DNA of 64,000 nt from Cristatella mucedo (GCA_009760855.2 WPIO01000042.1:762501-826500), one strand, 5' to 3'. Numbered from the stretch's first letter, positions 53,065 through 63,347 are shown. Notes: generated by a model not told the origin, from the letters alone. Numbers and translations: made by a program.

Positions 53065-54299
53065 CAGCGCCTCATTTGCTCCATAAGACGGCTTGCTCGC
53101 TTCGCAGGAGAAGCGCTGCTGTCATCATCGCGGTCGTTTCTTATGCAGCTCTTTCCCCCAGCCGCACCGTGCCCGTTTGAATAGCAGGTGCCAGTCCGAA
53201 TGCTTTGACGGCGAGCCTCCAACTTTCCAGCTTGCAAATCATCCGGCAGCACTCAAGTTTGCCACAGGCGTCGACCATTAAGGGCTGCCGATTGCCTAGC
53301 CACGGGTGCCCGGGCGGCTTGGTGCGGCTGGACATGGCGAAGCAGTTGCAGATCTTCCGACTGCATTCGTCTCCGGAAGCGGTTGAGAGGCCTTCAGACC
53401 ACCTCAATTGGCGGATGAGCCAAAGCAGCTGCAGTGTTGCAACCTATGGGCAGGCAAGCGAAGCTTCGGCTCCGTATGCTGAGTTATCTCCAATTTTTTA
53501 CCTAAGTGACGCATCAAATTTCCTCGCTTTTTTCTGGCTAGGCTCGTCTTCGCCAGAAGCGGTCCCAATGCAGTTTTACTCGCACGCCCGTATTGAATCG
53601 CACCCTACAGGGCGCAGTGTCGTGCGCACGGTCTAATGTAGCCCACACCAGGCTCTCAGTGGCCATGCCATCTGTGGTGCCCAGGGAAAACTAAGCTATG
53701 CTCTGCAGAAAACCCTAGGGTTCATTACCACAGATTTTTTAGCGAGAATGGTAGATTGCTGCTTTCAAGCTGAGTTATCTCTGGATGCGACTGCAAGCGA
53801 CTACCCGTTCATCGTCGTCCTTAACGAGGTAGATATTCTGCTCACATGGCGAAAGTTGGCAGCTGAAGAAGTTTTGATTTCAATATGGAAACAGCGGCTT
53901 TTACGTCATGCCCCATATTTGCTCAATGCATGACGTTCTGCCAACTGCGGAAATTTTTTTCGACGAATGAGTGCTAAGTAGAAAAGACTCTGTTGGTGAT
54001 ACATTGGAATCTGCAGCTATAGCAGCATGCCGCCTATGGCAAATGTTATAATCACTCTATCGGCTTGCATTTACATCTGGGGAATACTTTCCGATCCACG
54101 ACGTCACTATGGCAATACCGAGCATTTATAAATGGCAGGAGGCAGAGGTGGAGTTGCAGGTATCGGATAAATTCTGTTGTAAGTTTATAAGTTAGGATAC
54201 GTTCTGTATCGAACTTAGAGACTGAAAATATTCCGCCCCAGATAGTGCTCGTATCCAGTCACGGGCCTCGTTTAACAATTATTCTCACTTCCCGACACC
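53065..54299. other. unassigned, GC-richer sequence
   Basis: No repeat family recognised. Frames on both strands at 53061-53636 overlap each other in GC-rich DNA and carry no motif. Confidence 0.5.
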
Positions 54300-55775
54300 A
54301 GCTGTTTCTAACGTTTTTTCCGAGGTACCTCTGAAATATGGGTTACCTCAGGGCTCCGTGCTAGGTCCGTTTATTTTCACGGTGTGTACTCTCACTCTTA
54401 CCTATATGATTGCCAAGCACAATCTAGGCATTAACTTCTATGCGGATGACATGCGGTTGCACCTTTCTTTTGATTCCTTCCAGCCTCAGAGCACGTCAGT
54501 CAAATTCTCTCAGCTTCCTTTCTGCATGTGTTGTGAACTCAGCACTTGGATGACAGCAAATTTTCTTCAATGAAATTCTGATAGAACCAATTTACTAGTT
54601 AAGGGAAAATCCAAGTGTGATTTTGAAATTGGAAACCCTAACGCCGGAAATTGGCTCTGCCATCATATCTAATGTTGGATATGCACGAATTCTAGGTGTC
54701 GTGTTCCAAAGTGACCTTTCGTTAGACGACCACATCAGCTCCACAATCAAGTCTGATTTTTTCGCTAGATATAATTGCTAAATATTGGGGTTGTTTATAT
54801 GGGGATGCCACATCTAAGTGGGTTCGTGCATTTGTGAAATCCCGTCTTCACTTTTGTTACCCACTGCTTACTTTAATACCGGCACGTGCAATCAGGCACT
54901 TACGAACCCAGTGCGATTCAGAAATTTGAAAGGCTAATACCCAAACTTGGTTCTGCCAGCATATCTCATGTTGAATCAGCTCCAAATCTAGGTGTCATGT
55001 TCCAAAGTGACCTCTCGTTAGACGACCACATCAGCTCCACAATCAAGTCTGCTTACTTTCAGCTACATAACATTGCTAAAATTCGGGCTTTTTTAGATGA
55101 GGAGACCACGTCTAAGTTGATCCATGCATTTGTGACATCCCGTCTTGACTTCTGTAACTCACTGCTTGCTGGCCTACCGGCACGTGCAATCAGGCACTTA
55201 CAGCTGGTGCCACTTCTCGCCCACCTACACCTGCTACCAGTCAAGCAACGAATCGACTTCTAGGTTTTGTCGCTCCTTTTTAGGTCACTTCATTCTTTGG
55301 CTCCAGCCTATCTCTCATGTCTACTCCCCCACTAAGCCAAGCGTCGTACCACCGGCTTTTTGGAATCCAGATGTTTACCAATACCTCGTACAAACCTCAA
55401 ATCCTCTGGAGACCATGCATTTAGCTCGTATGCTCCCAAAGCTTTGAACTCACTTCCGATTTGCCTTACCACATTCCATGACTTGACCGCATTCAAAAAT
55501 AAATTTAAAATGCACCTATTAATCACAGTATGTATTTTTTCCCTTTGTTTCAACCTTCACATGATTCTGCATGCTGACACTTTTGCATGCTGCCACAAAC
55601 CATACGTGCATACTGATCCTGTGCATGTCACCCAAATCATGTTATTCTTCTTGTTTATCAAGCATACTAACACCAACCATTTAATCTTTTTCCTTTCAGC
55701 AAATGTAAAGTGACTAGAACGAGATTGGGTTTTCTGAGAGGGCTTCATCGAGGGTGTTGCTGTTAGCATTGTTAA
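54300..55775 (+). mobile_element. LINE family A copy with internal tandem duplication
   Basis: Starts at the SEVPLKYG-equivalent segment, with GLPQGSVLGP and an intact FYADD (about 54358-54450), then degrades. A ~300 bp RT segment is then present twice in tandem (54609-54902, 54904-55201). About 50 bp is missing after the second unit at 55205. The end includes APKALNSLP, the 3' UTR, hairpin AAGTGACTAGAACGAG... and a weak TTGCTGTTAGCATTGTTAAT tail. The frame is broken several times. Confidence 0.85.
54609..55201 (+). repeat. ~298 bp tandem duplication inside the LINE
   Basis: CGGCACGTGCAATCAGGCAC is repeated 298 bp apart (starting near 54880 and 55178), and the sequence before each repeats from CCAAGTGTGATT/CCCAGTGCGATT onward. 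The first unit carries many more substitutions and stops than the second. Confidence 0.85.
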
Positions 55776-55799
55776 TATTACGGAATCTGATATTGTGCA

Positions 55800-57575
55800 T
55801 TCAACCACTAACCTAATTATCTTTCTAAAAAGGACAACTAGTCCTATAGGACACATTTCCACTGCCCTACTTCTAAGATGCTTGGATCTGCGGCTGTCAG
55901 GCATAAGAGACATCATAAATCAGTCCTTAACCTCTGATCTTGTCCCTGCATCTTTCAAAAAAGCTGTCATTAGTTCACTACTCAGGAAAGAAACAATTGA
56001 TCAAGAATACTTAGGTAAAGCACACAGAAATAGATTGAGTTTTCTGAGGGCGCTTGATCAAGAGCATTATTATTATATTTTATGATACTTGAGCAGGCTC
56101 TATCCAGTGCTACTTATCACGCTAATTTAAAAGACACTGGAACAAGTTGTGGCAGACCGACTAAACTCTTATATGGAACCTTAAGCCTAGCAAGCAAGTT
56201 CCAGCCTGAGTTTAGTGTTAATCACTTAGGAGTTTCAGCATTGCTTAGGGCGCATAAAGAACTTCTTAGAAACCAAGACTCTGGTAAGGTATCTCTGCTT
56301 GTTCTGCTAGGTCACTTGCAAGGTTCGTTACTATTGATCGCAAAGTCCTTTTTGAGCTTCTTGCATCTTGCCTCAGCATCACTAGCACTGCACTGCTATG
56401 GTTCAGGTCATATATCACTGGAATACTTCAGATTATTGATGTGAACGGACGAAGATCAAACTAGGAAACATTGAAGTATGGAATACCTAGGGGCTTAGTG
56501 CTCAGTGCCCAACTTTTCACAGTTATACTCTCTCCATGCAACCACTCTCGCCAATGCGATTGCCAAATATATTCTAGGCTTTCACTTTTATGCAGATGAC
56601 AGTCGAATATTTGCTTTGGTCCGTCCCTATAAGCGAGCACCTCGAATTCTCTGCACTCATTTACTGCATGCATTGACGACATCTGCACATGGATGGCAGC
56701 TAACTTTCCTGGTATTCAATGACGACCAAACCAGCTAACTATTTATTGGAAAATTAAGTGTGATTCAGGAATTGGAAACCTAAAGCTCATAATCGGCTCC
56801 GTCAGTATATCTTCTGTTGAATCTGCAAGTAATCTTTGTATCCTGTTTCAAAGTGACCTTTCATTTGAAGACCATATCAGCTCCATAGTCAAGTCTGCCT
56901 ACTCTCAGCTACATAGCATCGCTAAAAGTCGGGCTTGCTTAGGCAGGGATATTATATCAAAATAGGTTCATGCATTTTCGACAAAACCACCTTTGACTTT
57001 TGCACCTTCCTGCTTGCTGGTCTACCGACTTCTGAATCGTAGGTTTACACCTGGCGAAAAACTCTGCAGCTTGGCTCGTCTGTCACGAGCTTCACAGTTG
57101 CTTTATCACGCCAATTCTTGCCGAATTGCACTGGCTCCCAACAAAGCGGCACAGCGACTTTAAGGTTTTGTCACTTACTTTTGGGTCCCTTCTTTCTCTG
57201 GGTTCAGCCTACCTAATTGAATTACTCCGCCGCCTGGCGAAGAATCTTAGAAGCCATTTTTCCTGGATTGAGTCGTTAGCCACACATCGCACGAACCTGA
57301 AAACCAGCTAAGAGAGTACCTTTAGCTCGTATGCTCCCACAGCCTGGAAATCAGTACCGACGCACGTCACAACGTGTCCTGGCATGATGAAATTTAAAAT
57401 AAAGCTTGAAACGCCCCTTCTTATTTTTGAATTGTGTGCTTCTTTGCACGCTGCTTGCGAATTTTACAGACAATCGTTGGGTAATTCTTTCTATGCAGCC
57501 CCTGTATAGTGCCTAGGAAAAGATTCAGTTCTCTAAGGGAGCTATGCAATTATATTATTAATATTAATATTATTC
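55800..57575 (+). mobile_element. LINE family A copy reaching furthest 5', rearranged
   Basis: The most 5' family A sequence in the window. It starts with TSPIGHISTALLLRCLD and DLVPASFKKAVISSLLRKET, the N-terminal RT region. It is interrupted at 56012-56074 by a second family A tail, then continues LLRNQDSGKVSLLVLL, a degraded AFDTID region, WFRSYITG equivalent, a GIPRGLV version of GVPQGSV and FYADD (about 56590). After that the RT is full of stops. The 3' end has GTGCCTAGGAAAAG..., GGGAGCTATGC and TTATATTATTAATATTAAT. Confidence 0.8.
56012..56074 (+). mobile_element. short LINE family A tail inside another family A copy
   Basis: GTAAAGCACACAGAAATAG, ATTGAGTTTTCTGAGGGCGC, TTGATCAAGAGCATTATTAT match the terminal 60 bp of family A, in the same orientation as the host copy. 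RT sequence flanks it on both sides, with roughly 17 codons of RT missing at the junction. Confidence 0.75.
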
Positions 57576-57576
57576 G

Positions 57577-57722
57577 GCTGACCCTCTGCACATCACATCG
57601 TACCATGCTTGATGACGTCGAGCAAGGTATTGCTAACATTTTAATCATGCTTTCTTTTTAAATGTGGACATTGCCAAGAATGAGATTATTTTTCCAGTGG
57701 CGCTATACAAGTATATCATCAT
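57577..57722 (+). mobile_element. second LINE family A tail in tandem
   Basis: CTGACCCTCTGCACATCAC, ACCATGCTTGATGAC, AATGTGGACATTGCCAAGAA, TGAGATTATTTTTCCAGTGG and CGCTATACAAGTATATCATC follow the family A 3' UTR and hairpin order. It starts directly after the (ATT)n of the preceding copy. Confidence 0.6.
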
Positions 57723-58095
57723 CGATAACCCTTAGATAAACCACAACCTTAATCAAAATCATCCCTCTACAACCCACGACTGCAAGCAGAACAATAAAAG
57801 ACAGCTTTAGCACGAAGGGTTCCTGCAGAAACGCTCCACAACTTAGACATAACAAAATCGAGAGCTGACGACCCATGTACTGGTAAAGGTGCTCTGTTTC
57901 ATGTAATGATAGTTCGCTCTTATTTGTTCTTGAGTCTCACATCTTTATTTGTGCGTGCCTTCCTATCTCTCAGCACTTAGCATCTCTGTCTCCATGGATT
58001 TTTCCCTCCATGTATCCTTGCATTTCTATCTTTCGGTGTTTCTGTGCATTCTTGTCCATGTCTCGTGGTCTCTGTGTTTCCCTGTCTCCCTCGAA

Positions 58096-58215
58096 TATTA
58101 TTAGTTACAAAAATACGTTCGTGTAGCACATTTGGAGAAATTTATCTCTGTCTGAACTTATAGCTGCTACAAAAGAAGCATTATCGCATGGTTAGTGTTA
58201 GACTCCGGCTCTCGT
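58096..58215 (-). mobile_element. LINE family A tail shared by both duplicated segments
   Basis: AATATTATTAG, GTGTAGCACATTTGGAGAAA, GCTACAAAAGAAGCATTATC and GCATGGTTAGTGTTAGAC match the minus-strand family A end. It ends at the same point as its partner at 48673-48785. Confidence 0.75.
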
Positions 58216-58267
58216 TCTCAAAGTCCGTCTCTATGTGTATATATGCAATTGATCTATCGATTGTGTA

Positions 58268-59265
58268 GCACCGCACCGGCGTGACTCGGTTTTAGAGCGC
58301 ATGAGAATTTGTCAGCAGGAAACGCATATGTCCGAGAGCAAGAGGACGAAGCCATCGTAGTAGGGCAATGAGATATTGGCTGGCCTGTCAACCCTATAGT
58401 TCCGGCTAGCAATTTGAGAATAGGGCAACGCTTGTCCTAGGTTTTTTCTGTGTTTTGTGTGTATAGGGATTTGCCAATGCGAAATAGAAGTATTTCGGTG
58501 TAGTGCGTATGGTATTCCTGCCGTTAAGGTGGAAGCCGAGCCCTAGTTCTCCAGTCAGGGTCTAGGGCGCCGCTTCCTCATTACAGCAGGAATACCTCAT
58601 GCACTACACCAAGCACTCTTGGTGAGACCGCGTGCACGCACACACACTCAGATACACACACACACACACACGCACACACGCACACACACACAAACACACA
58701 CAAAACTCAGAAGAAACGCAAAATGCGAGCGAGCTCGAGCGCTATACGACCATATTCGGTGGCATCCACCGAATCCTCCTGGCGCTGTCCCATCCTCTCC
58801 CTCAATCACCGGTAAACACCACGCTCTCCTCCCTCGCTTTCAGAGAAACGAGTCCAGTAACTACCGGCGATGACGTCGAGACGGAGCCGAAGATAAAGAA
58901 GAGGCCTCTAGTGAGCGTCGCCCAATAATTATATGACTAGCTGGGACAATAGGTTTGACAACCCAGCCTCAGCGACCTCTACGTTCCTTTGCTCACAGCT
59001 CGAGAACGCAGACGCTCTTCATCCAATTCTTTTGTTCTCACGGAAACCGTCCAGCAAATCTAGGATGGCTGGCGGTGACAGTGACTTTTGGCAAGCCTTG
59101 CCTTATTCTCAAATTGCTAGCCGGAACTATAGGGTTGACAGGCCAGCCAATATCAATCACCTCATTACCCTACTACAATGGCTGCTTCCTCTTGTTCTAG
59201 GACAGAGGTGTTTCCTGCTTAGCAATGCTCGTGTGCTTTAAAACTGAGTCAGGCCAGTGCTGTGC
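58268..59265. mobile_element. 1 kb long-TIR (foldback) DNA transposon, non-autonomous
   Basis: Terminal inverted repeats occupy about 58268-58434 and 59092-59265. They match over ~165 bp, including GTCAGCAGGAAAC/CTAAGCAGGAAAC and an almost exact GGCCTGTCAACCCTATAGTT...AATTTGAGAATA block. TA lies directly outside each end (58266-58267, 59266-59267), suggesting a TA target duplication. The interior holds a smaller inverted repeat, a (CA)n tract (58633-58702) and a GC-rich 200 bp open frame, but no transposase that I recognise. The matching site at about 48840 in copy 1 is uninterrupted. The superfamily is uncertain; TA suggests Tc1/mariner-like. Confidence 0.85.
58497..58610. repeat. nested inverted repeat inside the foldback element
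   Basis: GGTGTAGTGCGTATGGTATT (58497 on) is mirrored by AATACCTCATGCACTACACC ending at 58610, arms of about 30 bp around a 54 bp GC-rich loop. It could be a nested miniature element or a hairpin of the host element. Confidence 0.85.
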
Positions 59266-59362
59266 TACAACTGTATATGCATATGGGTCTCTGTTTCTCT
59301 ATTTCTTTTCTGTGGTTGGGTCTGCGCCTCTTTGTCTCTGGGTCCGTCTCTTAGTTTCCCCG

Positions 59363-59364
<2 letters not shown>

Positions 59365-59418
<54 letters not shown>
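59365..59418. repeat. (TC)n microsatellite
   Basis: About 54 bp of pure TC in copy 2 of the duplicated segment, at a place where copy 1 has none. Confidence 0.95.
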
Positions 59419-59422
<4 letters not shown>

Positions 59423-61110
59423 CTTTCTACCATTATGTCTTTATTTTGCAATTTCTCCATCTCTTAGAGTCACTAATGTACGTTATTGCCATGATTCTAG
59501 GTCACTAAGTCTTTTTGTTATCTGCCCATCCTTTTCTCTGTCCATCTATGCCTCCGTAACATAAACATCAAGCACTTTATGATGGGCTAGGTGAAACAAT
59601 GAATCAGGTACGACGATGACCGACCGGAGCCAGTAACTTGCTGAGGAGCAATTAGGCATTGCAATTATTGGACATCGGTGAGCGAACGCTCTGCGAAACC
59701 TGACGCCTTTCTAATTAGCTTTCTAATTCCGGTTCCTCGTCGACTTGCAGAATCGGCTCTGGAGATTTGGCTGGCCCGACCGACACCCTTCCCAACGTCC
59801 CACCATCTCACTAGGAGGCTAGCCGCACCAGTGCACGAAGGGCCTCTGGGTATTCGGCGTGCAGACGAAAGAGCTGCGATGCTGGCTGGAGCGTATAGTC
59901 GGAGCTAAACGCCACTTTCTAAATCGGGAAACTCATGCGGGCTAATTCACCGCCTAAAGTGTGTTCTGGTGGCTCAAGCCGCAAGGCTTTCACCTTTCGC
60001 CTGCATAAAGTTTCAAATGCCAGGACATATATTTAGTTCTCCAGCGTGACTATTCAAAGGACTAGTAATTATTCTTACTATCATTATTATTATTCACACA
60101 AAGATGTTTTTTTTCTAGCCTGCATAAGTGGCGTGGCAGAGGCCCCTTCAATTTCATCCAGACAGGTCGCCATTTGCTGACAAAACGACGAAGTACATTG
60201 CCAACAGCGTGCATAATCGGGTTTATTTAATCCTGATTGTCTCACTCTTAGTCGGACTGCAAGGAAACTTAGCAAAGACATAAGAGCAATTCTAAAGGGA
60301 TAGTCTGGTGAATGCTAGTGCAATACAAATCAATTCTCAGGCAAGTGAAGCAAGTCGCCCAAGAGAGCGATGCATTAAAAGCACCACCAGCCCCCTTATT
60401 AGTACGAAGGGTGTTCCCCTTACCTTCAAGGCATCGATCCTCAAATATAGGATCCCGAGAATGCATGCAGCAGTGAATTTAGTGCGCCTGGCTTGCGAGC
60501 GCTTAGAAACAATGCGCTAGGGTGTAGATATTAGCGGCTCAGGCGACGAGCCTTCCAGAAGCATCCGCGAAAACGACTTGTAGGCAAGCGGTTGGTATCC
60601 CTCGTGCTAGCGGCGACCGTCTTCCGTCAGAGAAGCTGTGCTAAGGCAATGCAGACGCACTCTTGCTTAGAGAGTGTCTGCACACGTTATTCTTGCATCA
60701 AGGCACGGCAGCTTTTAAACTGTCCAAAAAAACCTTTCGGCCTTATGCAGATGCATGACCACTCATGAAACTCGACCGGATGGAGCATCTTGGACTTCCG
60801 ATATTAGAATGTGTAACCAAATGTAGGCAACCCCTCCAGAGTTTCAGGTCGAGCCTATAAGTTATGTAGAGCTAACCAAACAAGCTACTCCTCGTTTAAC
60901 TTGTATCACTTAGCAATAATAACGACAACAAAGGATTTATACTAGCTCGGCAGACTACATCCATAAAAATACTTTTTGCAAGCCAAAAGAGAACAAGCCA
61001 ACTAAAATCTAAAGCATCTCTTCTCACCTTATTTTTAGACGATGACGTTTCACGCCAGCAAAGTTTCCCCTGAGGACGGGTCTTTTGAAGCAACCTTGTA
61101 GTGGCTGCAT

Positions 61111-61239
61111 TGCCCAGAGTTAAGCGTAGCAATCAAACCCTTACAGATTTTGAAAACATCTGCAGATAGGCCTGTCGGCGATACGACCACCGCAACTTTC
61201 ATAGTACAACGTATCTCGCCAAAATACAAGTGGCTTCAA
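61111..61239. other. unassigned sequence
   Basis: A short stretch between the duplicated segment and the next LINE fragment; nothing recognised. Confidence 0.4.
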
Positions 61240-61505
61240 TTTCAGCAGCTTATCGACTCCGCGGTTCTCTTATTTACTTTTAGGTTTCTTTGTTATCTCA
61301 CTCCAGCCTACCTACGTTCACTACTTCCTAATCGAGTTTTGTATCGCACGGCCCACTCTTTTAATTCCTGCCGCTAGGCCCAGCCTCAAACCAAACTCTA
61401 ATACTTCGAAGACCGTGCATTCAGTACGTGCGCTTCAGCTCGCTGCCAACGCATTTTTAATTCGAGGCGATGTGAAGCTCAACGAAAAGATTGGAAACGC
61501 AGGCT
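61240..61505 (+). mobile_element. LINE family A RT fragment, degraded
   Basis: CTCCAGCCTACCTACGTTCA, GTTTTGTATCGCACGGCCCA and CTTCGAAGACCGTGCATTCA correspond to the PAYLS...L, H RT and FGDRAFS regions of the 4790 copy in order. No 3' UTR follows. Confidence 0.6.
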
Positions 61506-61719
61506 TACTTTTTAGGCAAAGGTCGTTATGAACAGCTCCAGCGGCCGCCAGGAGCTTCAATAGCGTAGCCCGTTATTAGCCGATTAGGTAGTTGGTTAGG
61601 CAAAGTAATTGGATTCGCACGAAATTGCGTGCTGCCAGCTCGCACGGAGGATCTCCTTCAAGATAGCGCTTCGCAGCATAGTTTCATTTTTGAAGCTTTA
61701 CAAAGTTCCCTCGCGTGAA
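61506..61719. other. unassigned sequence
   Basis: A spacer between two LINE fragments; nothing recognised. Confidence 0.4.
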
Positions 61720-62812
61720 ATTTAGGCTTTCACTTCTATGCATATGACGCTCAGTTGTACCTTTGCTTTGACCTCTCCCAGGCCTTAAGTACGGCGAATT
61801 CACTCAAACTCCTTGCTGCATATGCCCATGACATCTGAAAATAGATGGCGGTAAACTTTTTACATTGAATGATGATCAAACAACCATACTAGTTAATAGA
61901 AAACCATTTGTGATTAAGAAATTAATAAGGCTAGCGCTCAAAAACGGCTCTGCCAGCATATATCCTGCTGATTCTGCGTGAAATCTAGGTGTCATGTTTC
62001 AACGTGACGCCTTTTCATTAGACGACCGCATCAGCTCCACTGTCAAGTCTGCCTACTTTCAGCTACACAACATAGCTAAAATTCTGGTTTGTTTAGACAT
62101 AAATACCACGTCGGAGTTGGTCCATGCATTTTTGAACTCCCGTCTTGACTTTGTAACTCATTACTTATTGGTTAACCGGCCTGTGTACTCAGGCAATTAC
62201 AGCTGGTGGAAAATTGTGCAACTAAGCTTGTCTGTCGTGAGCGTTGCAGTTGCCACATCACTCTGCTTCAGGCGGACCTGCACTAACTCTCAGTCAAGTA
62301 GTTCATCTACTTTAAGTTTTTTTCACTCACTTTTAGGGCCCTCCATCATTTGGCTAGATTACGTATAAGATTTTCTCCCCACCAGGCTTTGCATCGTTCC
62401 GCCCGCTTATGAAATGTAGCTGTTTATGTATACCTCGTACAAATCTCAAATCCTTTGGGGACCGTACCTTAGTTCGTACGCTCCCAAAGCCTGGCACTTG
62501 CGTCGCGACTTGCGTCACGACATCTCCTCACTCGTCCACATTTAAAAAGAAGCTAAAACGCATATATTTATCACAGCGTTCAGTCGGTCCGCATAACACT
62601 TCCTTTGTGTGCCGATGCATGCTGATACCGTGCATACGGCCGTTAACCGTACTTGCATATTAAGCCTGTCCATGCAACCCCTGACCAGTTATTCTTGTGG
62701 TTTTCCGAGCATGCATCTTCTAACCATGCGATCTTGCTTCCTTTGAGGCAAATATAAAGTGCCTAAATATAGATTGAGATCTCTGAGGGTGCTATGTTAT
62801 GCTATTATTATC
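61720..62812 (+). mobile_element. LINE family A copy, degraded
   Basis: Starts at the LGFHFYADD equivalent, where YADD has become YAYD (TATGCATATGAC). It continues with the CFD..S, NLGVMF, DDRISSTVKSAYFQLHNIAK and FGDR segments through many stops, to the 3' UTR, hairpin AAGTGCCTAAATATAG...GGGTGCTA and a short TATTATTAT tail. The changed active-site residue and stops make it inactive. Confidence 0.85.
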
Positions 62813-62879
62813 CAGGATGCTCGCGAACAGCTCGTTGCACTGCTGCCAAACCGTAACGAAACACAGTTTGCTTGCACCA

Positions 62880-63062
62880 GGCTAACCTCGTTAAGTCCAA
62901 GCTCCTCCTGGTGATATTCTCAGGCTCCAGTGCTACCAGCACCCTGGATTACAGTCGTCTCACCGCCTCTCTTTCTCTCTCCCACTCTATCTCTCTTTTT
63001 CCCTCTTTGTTGATATCCTTTGCAGATCGTGTCTTCAGTGCGACTGCGCCAAATGTCTGGCT
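62880..63062 (+). mobile_element. possible third LINE family, RT end with a TC insertion
   Basis: One frame reads SKLLLVIFSG, then a (TC)-rich stretch, then FADRVFSATAPNVWL. The latter resembles the GDRAFS.AAP.LWN box of CR1/Jockey-type RTs but differs from families A and B. It is short and interrupted, so this is tentative. Confidence 0.35.
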
Positions 63063-63186
63063 TTAGTCACTACCGGCAATGATTCTGCAGCGTGTCCGTC
63101 TCCCCGTCGGACTCGTCTGTTCGGCTCAGAGCTCCTTGTGTTAGACCGACCCTTGTCGCTTTTATTCTCTCGCGCTTTGCTCGCTT

Positions 63187-63347
63187 AGCCGGACGGCACA
63201 CTAGGTAAGCCGGTTGCTTTTCACGACCTCGGTCCGAAGTCGTGGGTTCTAATCCTGCAGTGGGCGATCCTTTATTGCCACTGCAAGCGAGGGTGATAAC
63301 CGTAAAGGCCCTTCTGTTGCTGTGCAGACGAGGCTGGTAAATCGGCT
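63187..63347 (+). mobile_element. tRNA-derived SINE
   Basis: The head has A-box-like GGCACACTAGGTAAGCCGG and B-box-like GTGGGTTCTAATCCTGC. The body follows with GTGGGCGATCCTTTATTGCC, ACTGCAAGCGAGGGTGATAA, CGTAAAGGCCCTTCTGTTGC and the 3' end GAGGCTGGTAAATCGGCT. It is the clearest copy of the family. Confidence 0.8.

Larger units (their letters stand above)
57713..61110 (+). repeat. duplicated segment, copy 2 (with 1 kb insertion)
   Basis: The diverged partner of 48320-51020. Removing the 998 bp element at 58268-59265 leaves about 2.4 kb, close to the length of copy 1 once its extra (TC)n arrays are discounted. The order of matching blocks is conserved throughout. Confidence 0.8.

Noticed and set aside
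53061-53636. A gene in overlapping frames of up to 143 codons on both strands
   Set aside because: The region is GC-rich, frames conflict with one another and none has a recognisable motif or ends.
47840-53795. Extension of the segmental duplication: about 65 bp near 47840-47905 resembles 53730-53795
   Set aside because: The offset differs from that of the main duplicated segments and the match is short and weak, so it is not counted as part of that event.
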